A stretch of DNA of 16,593 bases from Desulfosarcina sp. (GCA_018224455.1 JAGTUY010000525.1:1-16593); one strand, 5' to 3'. Shown: positions 7,675 to 14,637, counted from the stretch's first letter. Notes: generated by a model not told the origin, from the letters alone. Program-made: numbers and translations.

Positions 7675-8274
7675 ATGGCCGGTATGAGGTTGACTGACAA
7701 GAAAAATGGGCCGAGCCATGGCGCTCGGCTCTTTGTGGTCTCCGCGCCGTCGGGGGCCGGGAAAACCACGCTGTGTGATGCGGCCCGCCGGCACTTGCCT
7801 GATCTGGTCTATTCGGTCAGTTCGACCACGCGGGCGCCCCGCGACGGGGAGCAGGAGGGCAGGGACTATTTTTTTGTCACCGAAGCGCAGTTCCGCGAGG
7901 GTATCGACACCGGGCAATGGGCGGAATGGGCCAGGGTCCATGGCAACTATTACGGCACGTCCGCCCGGTTCATCGAGGATCATCTGGATAACGGCCGGGA
8001 TGTTCTGATGGATATCGATGTCCAGGGCGCTGCGCAGATGGTGCGCCGCTACCCGGATGCGGTCACCATTTTCATCATGGCGCCGTCCATGAAAATCCTT
8101 CGCCAGCGGATCACCGCCAGAGGGCTGGACAGCGGTTCGGTGATCGACAAACGCATGAAGAACGCCGAAGCCGAAATTGCCTGCCGGGGGATGTACCGGC
8201 ATGTGGTCGTCAATGATGACCTTGGGGCGGCCATCGCCCGATTTGTGTCGATACTAAAAGGCGGGGCCGCTTGA
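7675..8274 (+). CDS. gmk: Guanylate kinase
   Basis: Guanylate kinase phosphorylates GMP to GDP with ATP in the cytoplasm, feeding GTP, dGTP and (p)ppGpp pools. The 199 residues include the P-loop APSGAGKT at 24-31, the GMP-binding block SVSSTTRAPRDGE at 47-59 with GRDYFF at 62-67, and HGNYYGTS followed by the Walker B-like DVLMDIDVQGA. The late Arg-rich lid (RQRITARGLDS) and the ending VVVNDDL are typical. The ATG at 7675 lies six bases after the remA stop; its ribosome site is weak, and the ATG at 7684 is a possible alternative start. The next gene starts one base after its stop, so the group is clearly an operon. Confidence 0.97.
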   Translation: MAGMRLTDKKNGPSHGARLFVVSAPSGAGKTTLCDAARRHLPDLVYSVSSTTRAPRDGEQEGRDYFFVTEAQFREGIDTGQWAEWARVHGNYYGTSARFIEDHLDNGRDVLMDIDVQGAAQMVRRYPDAVTIFIMAPSMKILRQRITARGLDSGSVIDKRMKNAEAEIACRGMYRHVVVNDDLGAAIARFVSILKGGAA

Positions 8275-8275
8275 C

Positions 8276-9058
8276 ATGGCCGGAACAACCAAAAAACGAA
8301 GGCCGGCGCCGGACAGCCGGGAGGTGCTTTACGGATTTCACCCGGTCTTGGAGGCATTGACCGCCGCACGGCGAACCATGTATACATTGATGGTGGACCG
8401 GACGGTTCTTTCCGACCGCCAGACCCGCGTTGTCGAACTGGCGGAAAAACGGGGGATCTCCTGTCAGACGCTCACGCCTGACCAGATTTGTGCGGCCTGC
8501 GGCAGCGACCAGCACCAGGGCGTTGCCGCCGCCGTGTCCCCCTTGCCCATCGATTCCATGGAAGCTGTCGTTGCCGAAACCGGCCGGAACGGTGGCATCT
8601 GCCTGCTGGTGCTGCTGGACAGTATTGTGGACCCGAACAACCTGGGCGCCATTGTCCGCACGGCGCACTGTGTGGGCGCCGATGCGCTCGTGGTGCCCAA
8701 AGATCGCGCCGTCGGGGCGATACCGGCCGTATCCAAGGCCTCCGCCGGTGCCCTCGAACACACGCGGTTGTGCCGGGTGACCAATCTGGTCGGGACCATC
8801 CAATGGCTGAAAAAAAGGGGCGTCTGGGTGGCTGGCCTTTCCATGCAAGCGGATCAGACTGTTTTTCAGGCGAACCTGAAAGGCCCACTGGCCCTGGTGG
8901 TGGGGGGAGAGGAAAAGGGTCTGCGTCCGTTGGTCAGGCAGCATTGCGATTTCCTGGTCTCTATTCCGCTGCGAGGCCGCGTGGATTCGCTCAATGCATC
9001 GGCTGCCGCCGCCGTCGTACTTTACGAAGCCTTCCGGCAGCGCCAGCTGGCGGGATGA
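8276..9058 (+). CDS. rlmB: TrmH/SpoU family RNA 2'-O-methyltransferase, RlmB-like
   Basis: A 260-residue SPOUT methyltransferase. The N-terminal part (16-90) has the RNA-binding substrate domain, including VLYGFHPVLEAL and the QHQGVAA block. The C-terminal knot domain has the three family motifs: motif 1 DPNNLGAIVRTA at 119-130, motif 2 VVGGEEKGLRP at 208-218, and motif 3 PLRGRVDSLNASAAAAVVLYE at 231-251. RlmB methylates the ribose of a guanosine in the peptidyl transferase region of 23S rRNA (G2251 in E. coli). The closely related TrmH modifies tRNA, and the two cannot be told apart by motifs alone, though the N-terminal domain and HQGV block favour RlmB. It starts one base after the gmk stop. 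Confidence 0.9.
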   Translation: MAGTTKKRRPAPDSREVLYGFHPVLEALTAARRTMYTLMVDRTVLSDRQTRVVELAEKRGISCQTLTPDQICAACGSDQHQGVAAAVSPLPIDSMEAVVAETGRNGGICLLVLLDSIVDPNNLGAIVRTAHCVGADALVVPKDRAVGAIPAVSKASAGALEHTRLCRVTNLVGTIQWLKKRGVWVAGLSMQADQTVFQANLKGPLALVVGGEEKGLRPLVRQHCDFLVSIPLRGRVDSLNASAAAAVVLYEAFRQRQLAG

Positions 9059-9061
9059 CGA

Positions 9062-9067
9062 TATAAT
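9062..9067 (+). promoter_or_regulatory. Possible internal promoter (-10 element) before icd
   Basis: A perfect TATAAT begins four bases after the rlmB stop, in the longest gap of the downstream part of the cluster. It would start transcripts about 34 bases before the icd ATG. No good -35 lies 16-18 bases upstream, and there is no TGn extension, so the call rests on the -10 match alone. Confidence 0.3.
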
Positions 9068-9094
9068 GTAGCGTTTATGATTGGGTTTTACCCG

Positions 9095-9101
9095 GGAGGA
9101 G
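9095..9101 (+). promoter_or_regulatory. Strong Shine-Dalgarno site of icd
   Basis: GGAGGAG lies six bases before the ATG at 9108. It fixes this ATG as the icd start and rules out the in-frame TTG at 9081, which would place the site inside the coding region. Confidence 0.8.
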
Positions 9102-9107
9102 CGCCTC

Positions 9108-10331
9108 ATGGCAGATGCAGAAAAGATTAAAAAAAACAGTGACGGCAGTCTGAACGTTCCGGATCAACCGATCATTCCCTTCATCGAAGGCGACGGCATC
9201 GGGCCCGATATCTGGCGGGCGACCCGGCTGGTCATCGACGCAGCGGTTGAAAAAACCTACGCCGGAAAACGAAAGATATCCTGGCTGGAACTGCCCGTTG
9301 GGGAAAAGGGTTACCAGAAAACCGGCAACTATCTGCCCCAGGAGGCCCTGGACGCCATTGAATCCAACGTGGTGGCCATCAAAGGGCCGTTGACCACGCC
9401 CATCGGCAAGGGCATACGGAGCCTCAATGTGGCCATCCGGCAGAAGTTGGATCTGTATGCCTGCGTCCGCCCGGTGCGTTATATCGAAACGGTTCCCAGC
9501 CCCATGAAACACCCGGAAAAGATCAACATGGTTGTATTCCGGGAAAACACCGAGGATCTGTACGCGGGCATCGAGTGGGCCTCCGGAACCGATGAGGCCG
9601 ATACCGTGGCTGATTTTCTCAAAACGAAAATGGGGGTCGACCTGCCGCCCGCCGCCGGCATCGGCATCAAGCCCATCAGCCCGGCCAATACCAAGCGTCT
9701 GGTGGCCAGCGCCATTGTTCACGCCCTGGAAAACGGTTTTCCCAGCGTCACGCTCATGCATAAGGGCAATATCATGAAGTTCACCGAAGGCGCCTTTGCC
9801 CAGTGGGGCTACCAGGTGGCCCGGGAGCGGTTTGCCGACCGGACGATCACCGAGGCGCAGCTCTATGACAACTACGACGGGAAGGCACCCGCGGGAAAGG
9901 TGGTGATCAAAGACCGGATTGCGGACATGCTGTTTCAGCAGGTGCTCCTGCGACCGGATGAATACGACGTCATCGCCACGCCCAACCTTAACGGCGACTA
10001 TATATCCGATGCCCTTGCTGCCCAGGTGGGCGGGCTGGGCATGGCGCCGGGGGCCAACATTGGCGACGTCTGCGCCGTTTTCGAGGCGACCCACGGCACC
10101 GCCCCGAAATACACCGGCCTGGACAAGGTGAATCCCGGCTCCCTGATTCTATCCGGCGCCATGATGCTCGATTACATGGGGTGGAAAGAGGCGGGGAACG
10201 CCGTTCGCGATGCGGTTCAGGCAGCGATCAAGGACCGCCGGGTGACCTATGACCTGGCGCGGCAGATCGAGGGGGCTCAGGAAGTGAAATGCTCCGAGTT
10301 TGCCGCCGCTATCGTCGCACAGATGAAATAG
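9108..10331 (+). CDS. icd: Isocitrate dehydrogenase, NADP-dependent
   Basis: This cytoplasmic TCA-cycle enzyme oxidatively decarboxylates isocitrate to 2-oxoglutarate. The 407-residue protein closely follows E. coli Icd. Substrate residues include Ser105, Asn107 and Arg111 in IRSLNVAIRQ, then Arg121 in CVRPVRY. Metal-binding acidic residues lie near 294-301 (LNGDYISD). The coenzyme loop ATHGTAPKYTG at 327-337 carries Lys334 and Tyr335, and Tyr381 and Arg385 follow, the set that selects NADP over NAD in E. coli (Lys344, Tyr345, Tyr391, Arg395 there). Ser105 is the residue phosphorylated by AceK in E. coli, but no kinase gene is seen here. It has its own strong ribosome site and possibly its own promoter. 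In sulfate reducers it can serve a full or partial TCA cycle. Confidence 0.97.
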   Translation: MADAEKIKKNSDGSLNVPDQPIIPFIEGDGIGPDIWRATRLVIDAAVEKTYAGKRKISWLELPVGEKGYQKTGNYLPQEALDAIESNVVAIKGPLTTPIGKGIRSLNVAIRQKLDLYACVRPVRYIETVPSPMKHPEKINMVVFRENTEDLYAGIEWASGTDEADTVADFLKTKMGVDLPPAAGIGIKPISPANTKRLVASAIVHALENGFPSVTLMHKGNIMKFTEGAFAQWGYQVARERFADRTITEAQLYDNYDGKAPAGKVVIKDRIADMLFQQVLLRPDEYDVIATPNLNGDYISDALAAQVGGLGMAPGANIGDVCAVFEATHGTAPKYTGLDKVNPGSLILSGAMMLDYMGWKEAGNAVRDAVQAAIKDRRVTYDLARQIEGAQEVKCSEFAAAIVAQMK

Positions 10332-10340
10332 GGCGTTGGC

Positions 10341-11138
10341 ATGCTGGGTCGAACAAGGCTGACCGGGGTGCTCAAGCGGTTGGTGCATGGCATGGGTGAC
10401 GCCCTTTTTCCGGCCAAATGCCTGGGGTGCGGCCGGCTTTTTCAGCATGACACTGCAACCTCGTCAACGGCCCGTCCGGTCGGTTTTTCCGCGGCAATGG
10501 CCCCACACTTTTGTTTGCCTTGTCTAGACCGGTGGACCGCGGTGGCATCCCCGCTGTGTTCCCGGTGCGGGCTGGTTTTCAAGAGTCGCGAGGGGGACGA
10601 TCACCTTTGCGGCCGGTGCCTGGACCGACCCAGTACCTTTACCCGTGCCCGCGCCGTCGGTATCTATGATAACACCCTGAAAACGGCTATCCATGCACTT
10701 AAGTTCAAGGGCAAGGTGAGCCTTGCCGGTCCGCTGGGAGGACTGCTTTTGGATACCTTCCGGTACTATTGGACGGACGGCGACGTCGATGTGGTGGCAC
10801 CGGTTCCCCTTCACCGGCTTCGATTCCGACAGCGGGGATTCAACCAGGCCTACCTGCTGGTGAGAGGGTGGGCGCTGCCCGAAGAGACCGTGGTCATTCG
10901 AGACCTGTTGGTGCGCATCCGGGCCACGGACGCTCAGACCGGATTGGACAGGCAGCAGCGGCGAAGCAACATCCGGAATGCTTTTGCCATGAGCCGTCGC
11001 GGTCAAAGTTCAGGCAAACGGGTGCTCCTGGTGGATGACGTGTTGACCACGGGCGCCACAGCCGATGCCTGCACGGATGCCCTGCTCCGGGATGGGGCCC
11101 GGCGGGTGGATGTGTTGACGCTGGCCCGGGCGCTTTAG
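10341..11138 (+). CDS. comF: ComF family protein (zinc-ribbon phosphoribosyltransferase-like)
   Basis: A 265-residue ComF/GntX protein. The N-terminal part has four CxxC pairs, Cys27/30, Cys58/61, Cys73/76 and Cys90/93, likely binding zinc. The C-terminal phosphoribosyltransferase-type domain has VDVVAPVPLHRLRFRQRGFNQ-like sequence and the PRPP-binding motif VDDVLTTGAT at 231-240. In naturally competent bacteria ComF acts in uptake or processing of single-stranded DNA; in many others, as perhaps here, the role is unknown, since no other competence genes are present. The first ATG lies ten bases after the icd stop with a weak ribosome site, so a slightly later start (ATG near 10389 or 10392) cannot be excluded. 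It sits mid-operon before pgeF. Confidence 0.9.
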   Translation: MLGRTRLTGVLKRLVHGMGDALFPAKCLGCGRLFQHDTATSSTARPVGFSAAMAPHFCLPCLDRWTAVASPLCSRCGLVFKSREGDDHLCGRCLDRPSTFTRARAVGIYDNTLKTAIHALKFKGKVSLAGPLGGLLLDTFRYYWTDGDVDVVAPVPLHRLRFRQRGFNQAYLLVRGWALPEETVVIRDLLVRIRATDAQTGLDRQQRRSNIRNAFAMSRRGQSSGKRVLLVDDVLTTGATADACTDALLRDGARRVDVLTLARAL

Positions 11139-11156
11139 CGTCAGATTGGGGTAACG

Positions 11157-11930
11157 TTGTTTCTGGTAAAAGATAAACAAAACTATCTGTTTCAATTTTC
11201 CGCGCTTGTGCAGATCCCTGGTCTGGTGCATGCCGCCGTGAGCCGGATGGGGGGAGCCAGCCGGCCGCCCTTTGACGGCTTGAACCTGAGCCATGGGGTG
11301 GGTGACGACCCGGCGGCAGTCACGGCCAACCGGAACCGATTGCGGCAAATGGCCGGTGGCGGCGTTCACGTTTATACCCGTCAGAATCACGGCACATCCA
11401 TCCGGACAATCACCCGTGAAGCAATCGACCGCGGGGAGTCGATTCAAACGGTGCCGGTGCCGGCCGATGCGCTGATTTCCGATGTGCCGGGTATTCGGCT
11501 GTTGATCCAAACGGCGGACTGCCAGGCGGTGATGCTTGTCGATCCGCAAAAACGGGTGGTGGCTAACATCCACTGCGGCTGGCGGGGCAGTGTGGCCGAC
11601 ATCATCGGCCGCACGGTCTTGCGGATGGTTGCCGAATTCGGTTGCGAGCCAGGGCAGATGACCGCTGCCATCGGTCCTTCCCTGGGGCCCTGTTGTGCCG
11701 AGTTTATCAATTTTAAAGATGAGATCCCCCGACAATTCTGGCCCTTTCGCGTGGGCGCGAACCATTTTGATTTCTGGCGCATCAGCCGGCATCAGCTGAC
11801 CGCGGCCGGCCTGATGGAAGACAACGTGCATGGCCCGGGCATATGCACCCGTTGCAATCCCCACCTTTTTTTTTCCTACCGGGCGGCGCGGGCAACCGGA
11901 CGTTTTGCCGCCCTGATCGGGGTTAGATAA
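11157..11930 (+). CDS. pgeF: Peptidoglycan editing factor PgeF (YfiH, 'laccase domain' family)
   Basis: A 257-residue YfiH-type protein, formerly called polyphenol oxidase or laccase-domain protein. In E. coli it removes L-serine wrongly attached to UDP-MurNAc, guarding peptidoglycan precursors. The metal/active-site residues are conserved: His78 in RQNHG, Cys122 in TADCQAVML and His139 in IHCGWRGSV. The block GPSLGPCCAEF and the C-terminal CTRCNPHLFFSYR are typical. Family members also show purine nucleoside phosphorylase-like activity in vitro. Translation probably begins at the TTG at 11157, with GGGG about six bases upstream; no ATG fits the conserved N-terminus. pyrK starts four bases after its stop. 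Confidence 0.93.
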   Translation: MFLVKDKQNYLFQFSALVQIPGLVHAAVSRMGGASRPPFDGLNLSHGVGDDPAAVTANRNRLRQMAGGGVHVYTRQNHGTSIRTITREAIDRGESIQTVPVPADALISDVPGIRLLIQTADCQAVMLVDPQKRVVANIHCGWRGSVADIIGRTVLRMVAEFGCEPGQMTAAIGPSLGPCCAEFINFKDEIPRQFWPFRVGANHFDFWRISRHQLTAAGLMEDNVHGPGICTRCNPHLFFSYRAARATGRFAALIGVR

Positions 11931-11933
11931 ATA

Positions 11934-12731
11934 ATGATTGAACAAGACACCATCGTATTGAGGAACCAGCCGGCAGCGCCGGGATATTTCCGCATGGGGC
12001 TATCCTGCGCCGCTGGTTTCGACAGCGCTAAACCCGGCCAGTTCATCATGGTCCGGATCGGCACCGAGGCCACACCCCTGCTGCGCCGTCCCTTTTCCCT
12101 GTTGGGCCAGATCCGGGACGCGGATCGTGTGACCGGTGTTGAAATCCTGTATAAAGTGGTGGGAAAGGGAACCGAACGGTTGTCCCGATGCCGGAGTGGT
12201 GATCGATTATCGGTCATCGGGCCGCTGGGAAACGCCTTTTTGGTGCCCGACAGCTGCCGGCAACTGATCCTCGTGGCCGGCGGGGTCGGTGTGCCGCCCA
12301 TTCGCTTCCTGGCCCAGTCGATGCTGGAGCGGGAGGGCGATCTCCATCGCTGTGTGGTGTTCGTCGGCGGCCGGACCAAGGATGACCTGGTATGCATCAC
12401 CGAATTCGACCTTCCCGGTTTTTTGCTGGACGTATCCACCGATGACGGCAGCCAGGGGAACCAGGGTATGGTGACCCGCAGCCTGGAAAAGGCGCTGGAT
12501 TCAGGTTCGGCGGATCTCATTTGCGCCTGTGGCCCGCCGGGGATGCTCAAAGCGGTTTCCGCGATTGCCGCAAAACGCGGCATCTCCTGCCAGGTTTCCA
12601 TCGAGGCCATGATGGCCTGTGGGATGGGTGCCTGCCTGGGATGTGCCGTGAAAATGAGGGACGACAACGAACGCTACCGGCACGTCTGTGTGGACGGCCC
12701 GGTTTTTGATGCCAGCCGGCTCGCGTGGTGA
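11934..12731 (+). CDS. pyrK: Dihydroorotate dehydrogenase electron transfer subunit
   Basis: PyrK carries FAD and a [2Fe-2S] cluster and passes electrons from dihydroorotate oxidation by PyrD (type 1B) to NAD. The 265 residues have the FAD motif RRPFSL at 51-56, a second flavin block KVVGKGTERL at 74-83, GPLG at 96-99, the nucleotide loop VAGGVGVPPI at 114-123 and CGPPGML later. Cluster ligands are Cys229, Cys234, Cys237 and Cys252, the last in VCVDGPVFDA, which is the PyrK-specific ending. The partner pyrD, often adjacent, is not in this window. A related role as an electron-transfer subunit for another flavoenzyme (the FNR/NfnA-like group) cannot be excluded from sequence alone. Confidence 0.88.
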   Translation: MIEQDTIVLRNQPAAPGYFRMGLSCAAGFDSAKPGQFIMVRIGTEATPLLRRPFSLLGQIRDADRVTGVEILYKVVGKGTERLSRCRSGDRLSVIGPLGNAFLVPDSCRQLILVAGGVGVPPIRFLAQSMLEREGDLHRCVVFVGGRTKDDLVCITEFDLPGFLLDVSTDDGSQGNQGMVTRSLEKALDSGSADLICACGPPGMLKAVSAIAAKRGISCQVSIEAMMACGMGACLGCAVKMRDDNERYRHVCVDGPVFDASRLAW

Positions 12732-12762
12732 TGGTTTTCGGCGCTGCGGAGGCACTTTGAGA

Positions 12763-12791
12763 TTGACTTGAATCCCGGGCTGTGTTAGACG
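12763..12791 (+). promoter_or_regulatory. Putative sigma-70-type promoter of the F0 ATP synthase operon
   Basis: TTGACT at 12763-12768 matches the -35 in five of six positions. After 17 bases TAGACG at 12786-12791 serves as a weak -10, helped by an extended TGT just before it. It lies in the 121-base gap between pyrK and atpZ and would give a leader of about 55 bases. It supports separate transcription of the atp genes. Confidence 0.5.
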
Positions 12792-12801
12792 CAGACATTC
12801 C

Positions 12802-12816
12802 GATCAGGGCCTGATC
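12802..12816 (+). promoter_or_regulatory. Perfect palindrome in the atp operon leader
   Basis: GATCAGG, one central base, then CCTGATC form a perfect inverted repeat beginning ten bases after the proposed -10, so about at or just after the transcript start. It could be an operator for a dimeric regulator or a short mRNA hairpin. No matching known site is recognised. Confidence 0.4.
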
Positions 12817-12852
12817 TGACGCTGCTTTGCGGTCGGAGAAGGGTCGAATCCC

Positions 12853-13071
12853 ATGAAAAGAGAAACGCGAACGTGGATACGAGATCTGGCTTATTATTCG
12901 AGCCTGGGTTTCTCGGTGTCACTCTCGATTTTTATCGGACTGGGGATCGGGGTGTATCTGGACGGGCGCTTTGACACGACACCATGGTTGACGCTTGTCT
13001 TCTTGGGGTTCGGCATCGCCGCCGGATACCGCAACATCGGCCTGGCCATTAAAAAAAGCCGCAAACTGTGA
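12853..13071 (+). CDS. atpZ: AtpZ/AtpI family small membrane protein
   Basis: A 72-residue protein of the AtpZ (F0F1 ATPase-associated 'gene 1') type. After a charged N-terminus (KRETRTWIRDLAYYSSLG) it has two membrane helices at about 15-35 and 43-64, joined by the conserved short loop YLDGRFDTTPW, and ends in a basic tail (KKSRKL). AtpZ with AtpI has been linked to magnesium or calcium supply and to assembly of ATP synthase in Bacillus. It is the first gene of the operon, and its stop overlaps the GTG start of the next gene (GTGA). Confidence 0.87.
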   Translation: MKRETRTWIRDLAYYSSLGFSVSLSIFIGLGIGVYLDGRFDTTPWLTLVFLGFGIAAGYRNIGLAIKKSRKL

Positions 13072-13484
13072 CCCGTAACAGCAAAGCTTCATCTACCGTG
13101 ACCATTCAGCAGCGCATACTCACATTCGTTACGCGATCCAACTGGGTGCTTCTGGCTGCGGTCAGCCTGCTGGGATTACTGGCGGCAACGCCGACATTCG
13201 CCTTGGGCATCATTTTTGGCGGGCTGATCGTCACAATCAATTTTCACCTGCTGGCCAAAACCCTGAACAAGGCCCTTCACCCCCAGCGGCTGGCTTCCCC
13301 CAACGTGGTCCTGATCAAATACTACATCCGATTCATCATCAGCGGCGTGATCATCTTCTTGCTTATACGCCAACAGGTGGTGAACCCCATTGGTCTGTTC
13401 ATCGGTCTTTCCGTCGTGGTGGCCAGCATCACCCTAGCCACCCTGGTTGAGCTTAAAAAACTATTTTTCAAGGAGGCGGTCTAA
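13068..13484 (+). CDS. atpI: ATP synthase subunit I (AtpI-like membrane protein)
   Basis: A 138-residue protein with four predicted membrane helices at about 25-41, 43-60, 83-101 and 105-127, ending in a charged tail (LVELKKLFFKEAV). Helix pattern, length and location between atpZ and atpB mark it as the AtpI-like subunit, thought to help assemble the c-ring. Its sequence is poorly conserved in the family, as is usual. The GTG at 13068 overlaps the atpZ stop. The atpB ATG follows three bases after its own stop, and the strong AGGAGG for atpB lies inside this gene's last codons. Confidence 0.82.
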   Translation: MTRNSKASSTVTIQQRILTFVTRSNWVLLAAVSLLGLLAATPTFALGIIFGGLIVTINFHLLAKTLNKALHPQRLASPNVVLIKYYIRFIISGVIIFLLIRQQVVNPIGLFIGLSVVVASITLATLVELKKLFFKEAV

Positions 13485-13486
13485 GG

Positions 13487-14176
13487 ATGGAGCATCCCTA
13501 TCTATTTTTCGTGAAGATTTTTGAAGCGATCGGGTTGGGGCATTTCGCTCACACATACACCCATGTGGTTTACTCCTGGGTGCTCATGGCGATCCTGATT
13601 ATTGCCGGCGCCTTGGCCACCAAAACCATTTCCATGATACCGGGAAAAGCCCAAAACCTGTTTGAAGTGATCGTCTCGGGCATCGAGGAGTTTATGGTTG
13701 AGACGGCCGGCGAAGAGGCGCGTTGGCTTTTCCCCTTGCTCGCCACGGTTTTTCTTTACATCTTCATCGGGAACCTGATCGGCATTATTCCTGGTTTTCT
13801 TCCGCCCACCGCCAACCTAAACACGACGGCATCGGTTGCACTCATCGTGGTGATATTCACTCATGTCATCGGTGTCAAATACCATGGGGTTGCATATCTT
13901 AAGCATTTTATGGGACCGGTCTGGTGGATGGCCCCCTTAATTTTTATTATTGAGATCATCGGACATTTGGCTCGGGTTCTTTCGCTCTCCTTCCGTCTGT
14001 TTGGAAACATGATGGGGCATGAAATCGTCCTGGCCATTCTTTTCGGCCTGGCGGGTGCCTTTTTCGCACCACTGCCCATCATGGCATTGGGTGTTTTCGT
14101 GGCCTTTGTTCAAGCCTTTGTTTTCTTTCTGCTGTCGCTAATCTACTTTTCAAGTGCAATGGAACATGCGCATTGA
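13487..14176 (+). CDS. atpB: F0 ATP synthase subunit a
   Basis: Subunit a forms the two half-channels and the stator contact that lets ions turn the c-ring. The 229-residue protein has five or six membrane helices. The essential arginine is Arg170 in LSLSFRLFGNMMGHE (E. coli Arg210), followed by Glu179 (E. coli Glu219). Gln210 in AFVQAFVFFLLSLIY matches E. coli Gln252. The Asn-rich loop PPTANLNTTASVAL at 106-119 is typical. AGGAGG at 13471-13476 precedes the ATG by ten bases. The length is shorter than E. coli AtpB (271) but usual for this phylum. A further small reading frame overlaps its last four codons. Confidence 0.96.
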   Translation: MEHPYLFFVKIFEAIGLGHFAHTYTHVVYSWVLMAILIIAGALATKTISMIPGKAQNLFEVIVSGIEEFMVETAGEEARWLFPLLATVFLYIFIGNLIGIIPGFLPPTANLNTTASVALIVVIFTHVIGVKYHGVAYLKHFMGPVWWMAPLIFIIEIIGHLARVLSLSFRLFGNMMGHEIVLAILFGLAGAFFAPLPIMALGVFVAFVQAFVFFLLSLIYFSSAMEHAH

Positions 14177-14294
14177 TCAGCGACGCAGTCGCAATCGGGA
14201 AGATCGTCGATTGGCCCTGGGTATGAAAAAGGTTATGCACGTGGCGCATCGACGTCCGTTCTATCGGTTTTGGGGTAACTGGAAGAAGCCCTAA
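14166..14294 (+). CDS. Possible 42-residue very basic protein between atpB and atpE
   Basis: The frame starts with an ATG inside the end of atpB (11 bases of overlap) and closes at a TAA 33 bases before atpE. The product would open MRIDQRRSRNREDRRLALGM and end RRPFYRFWGNWKKP. It is rich in arginine and lysine and has no membrane segment. An in-frame ATG at 14223 would give 23 residues. The ribosome site is weak (TGGA close to the ATG). I do not recognise it. It fills most of the 151-base atpB-atpE gap, which is long for this operon. It may be a real small protein or a chance frame. Confidence 0.22.
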   Translation: MRIDQRRSRNREDRRLALGMKKVMHVAHRRPFYRFWGNWKKP

Positions 14295-14327
14295 ATATCA
14301 ATCTTTTTAAAGGAGGTAGTGTAGGAT

Positions 14328-14609
14328 ATGGAAGCTCAAGCATTGCAGTTTTTTATCGCGTGTGCAACGGCAGCTGGTTTTGGAATGGCAATTGCCGCCT
14401 TCGGCTGCGGAATTGGACAGGGTATTGGCCTGAGGTCCGCCGTTGAAGGCATCGCCCGGAATCCCGAATCTTCCGGTAAGGTCACCGTGACCTTGTTGAT
14501 CGGCCTGGCCATGATCGAATCACTGGCCATTTACGCCCTCGTTGTGGCCCTGATTTTGATCTACGCGCATCCTCAGGCAGGCGCTATTGCTGCGCTGTTT
14601 GCCGGTTAA
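14328..14609 (+). CDS. atpE: F0 ATP synthase subunit c
   Basis: The c subunit forms the ion-carrying ring. The 93 residues make two helices, about 5-43 and 52-80, joined by the polar loop RNPESSG. The glycine-rich first helix has GCGIGQGIG, and the second carries the carboxylate Glu64 in AMIESLAIYALVVALILIY. Beside it are Gln31, Ser65 and Tyr69, equivalent to sodium ligands Gln32, Ser66 and Tyr70 of the Ilyobacter tartaricus ring; Thr67 there is Leu66 here. AGGAGG at 14311-14316 and GGAT nearer the ATG provide ribosome sites. It is the last gene of the operon, ending at a strong terminator. Confidence 0.96.
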   Translation: MEAQALQFFIACATAAGFGMAIAAFGCGIGQGIGLRSAVEGIARNPESSGKVTVTLLIGLAMIESLAIYALVVALILIYAHPQAGAIAALFAG

Positions 14610-14637
14610 TTTCCGTACCTGCCACAGACCAAAATGT

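Noticed and set aside
9081..9107. TTG start of icd giving nine extra residues
   Set aside because: The Shine-Dalgarno GGAGGAG lies inside this stretch, and the ATG at 9108 is ideally spaced after it.
8210..9109. Minus-strand frame of 299 codons, and similar ones at 9075-10094, 11010-11945 and 11876-12667
   Set aside because: They lie wholly opposite rlmB, icd, pgeF and pyrK, whose own products have complete conserved motifs. The antisense products show no recognisable domain.
9164..9250. AceK-type control of isocitrate dehydrogenase through Ser105
   Set aside because: The serine is part of the substrate site in all such enzymes, so its presence is not evidence of phosphorylation. No kinase gene is seen in the window.
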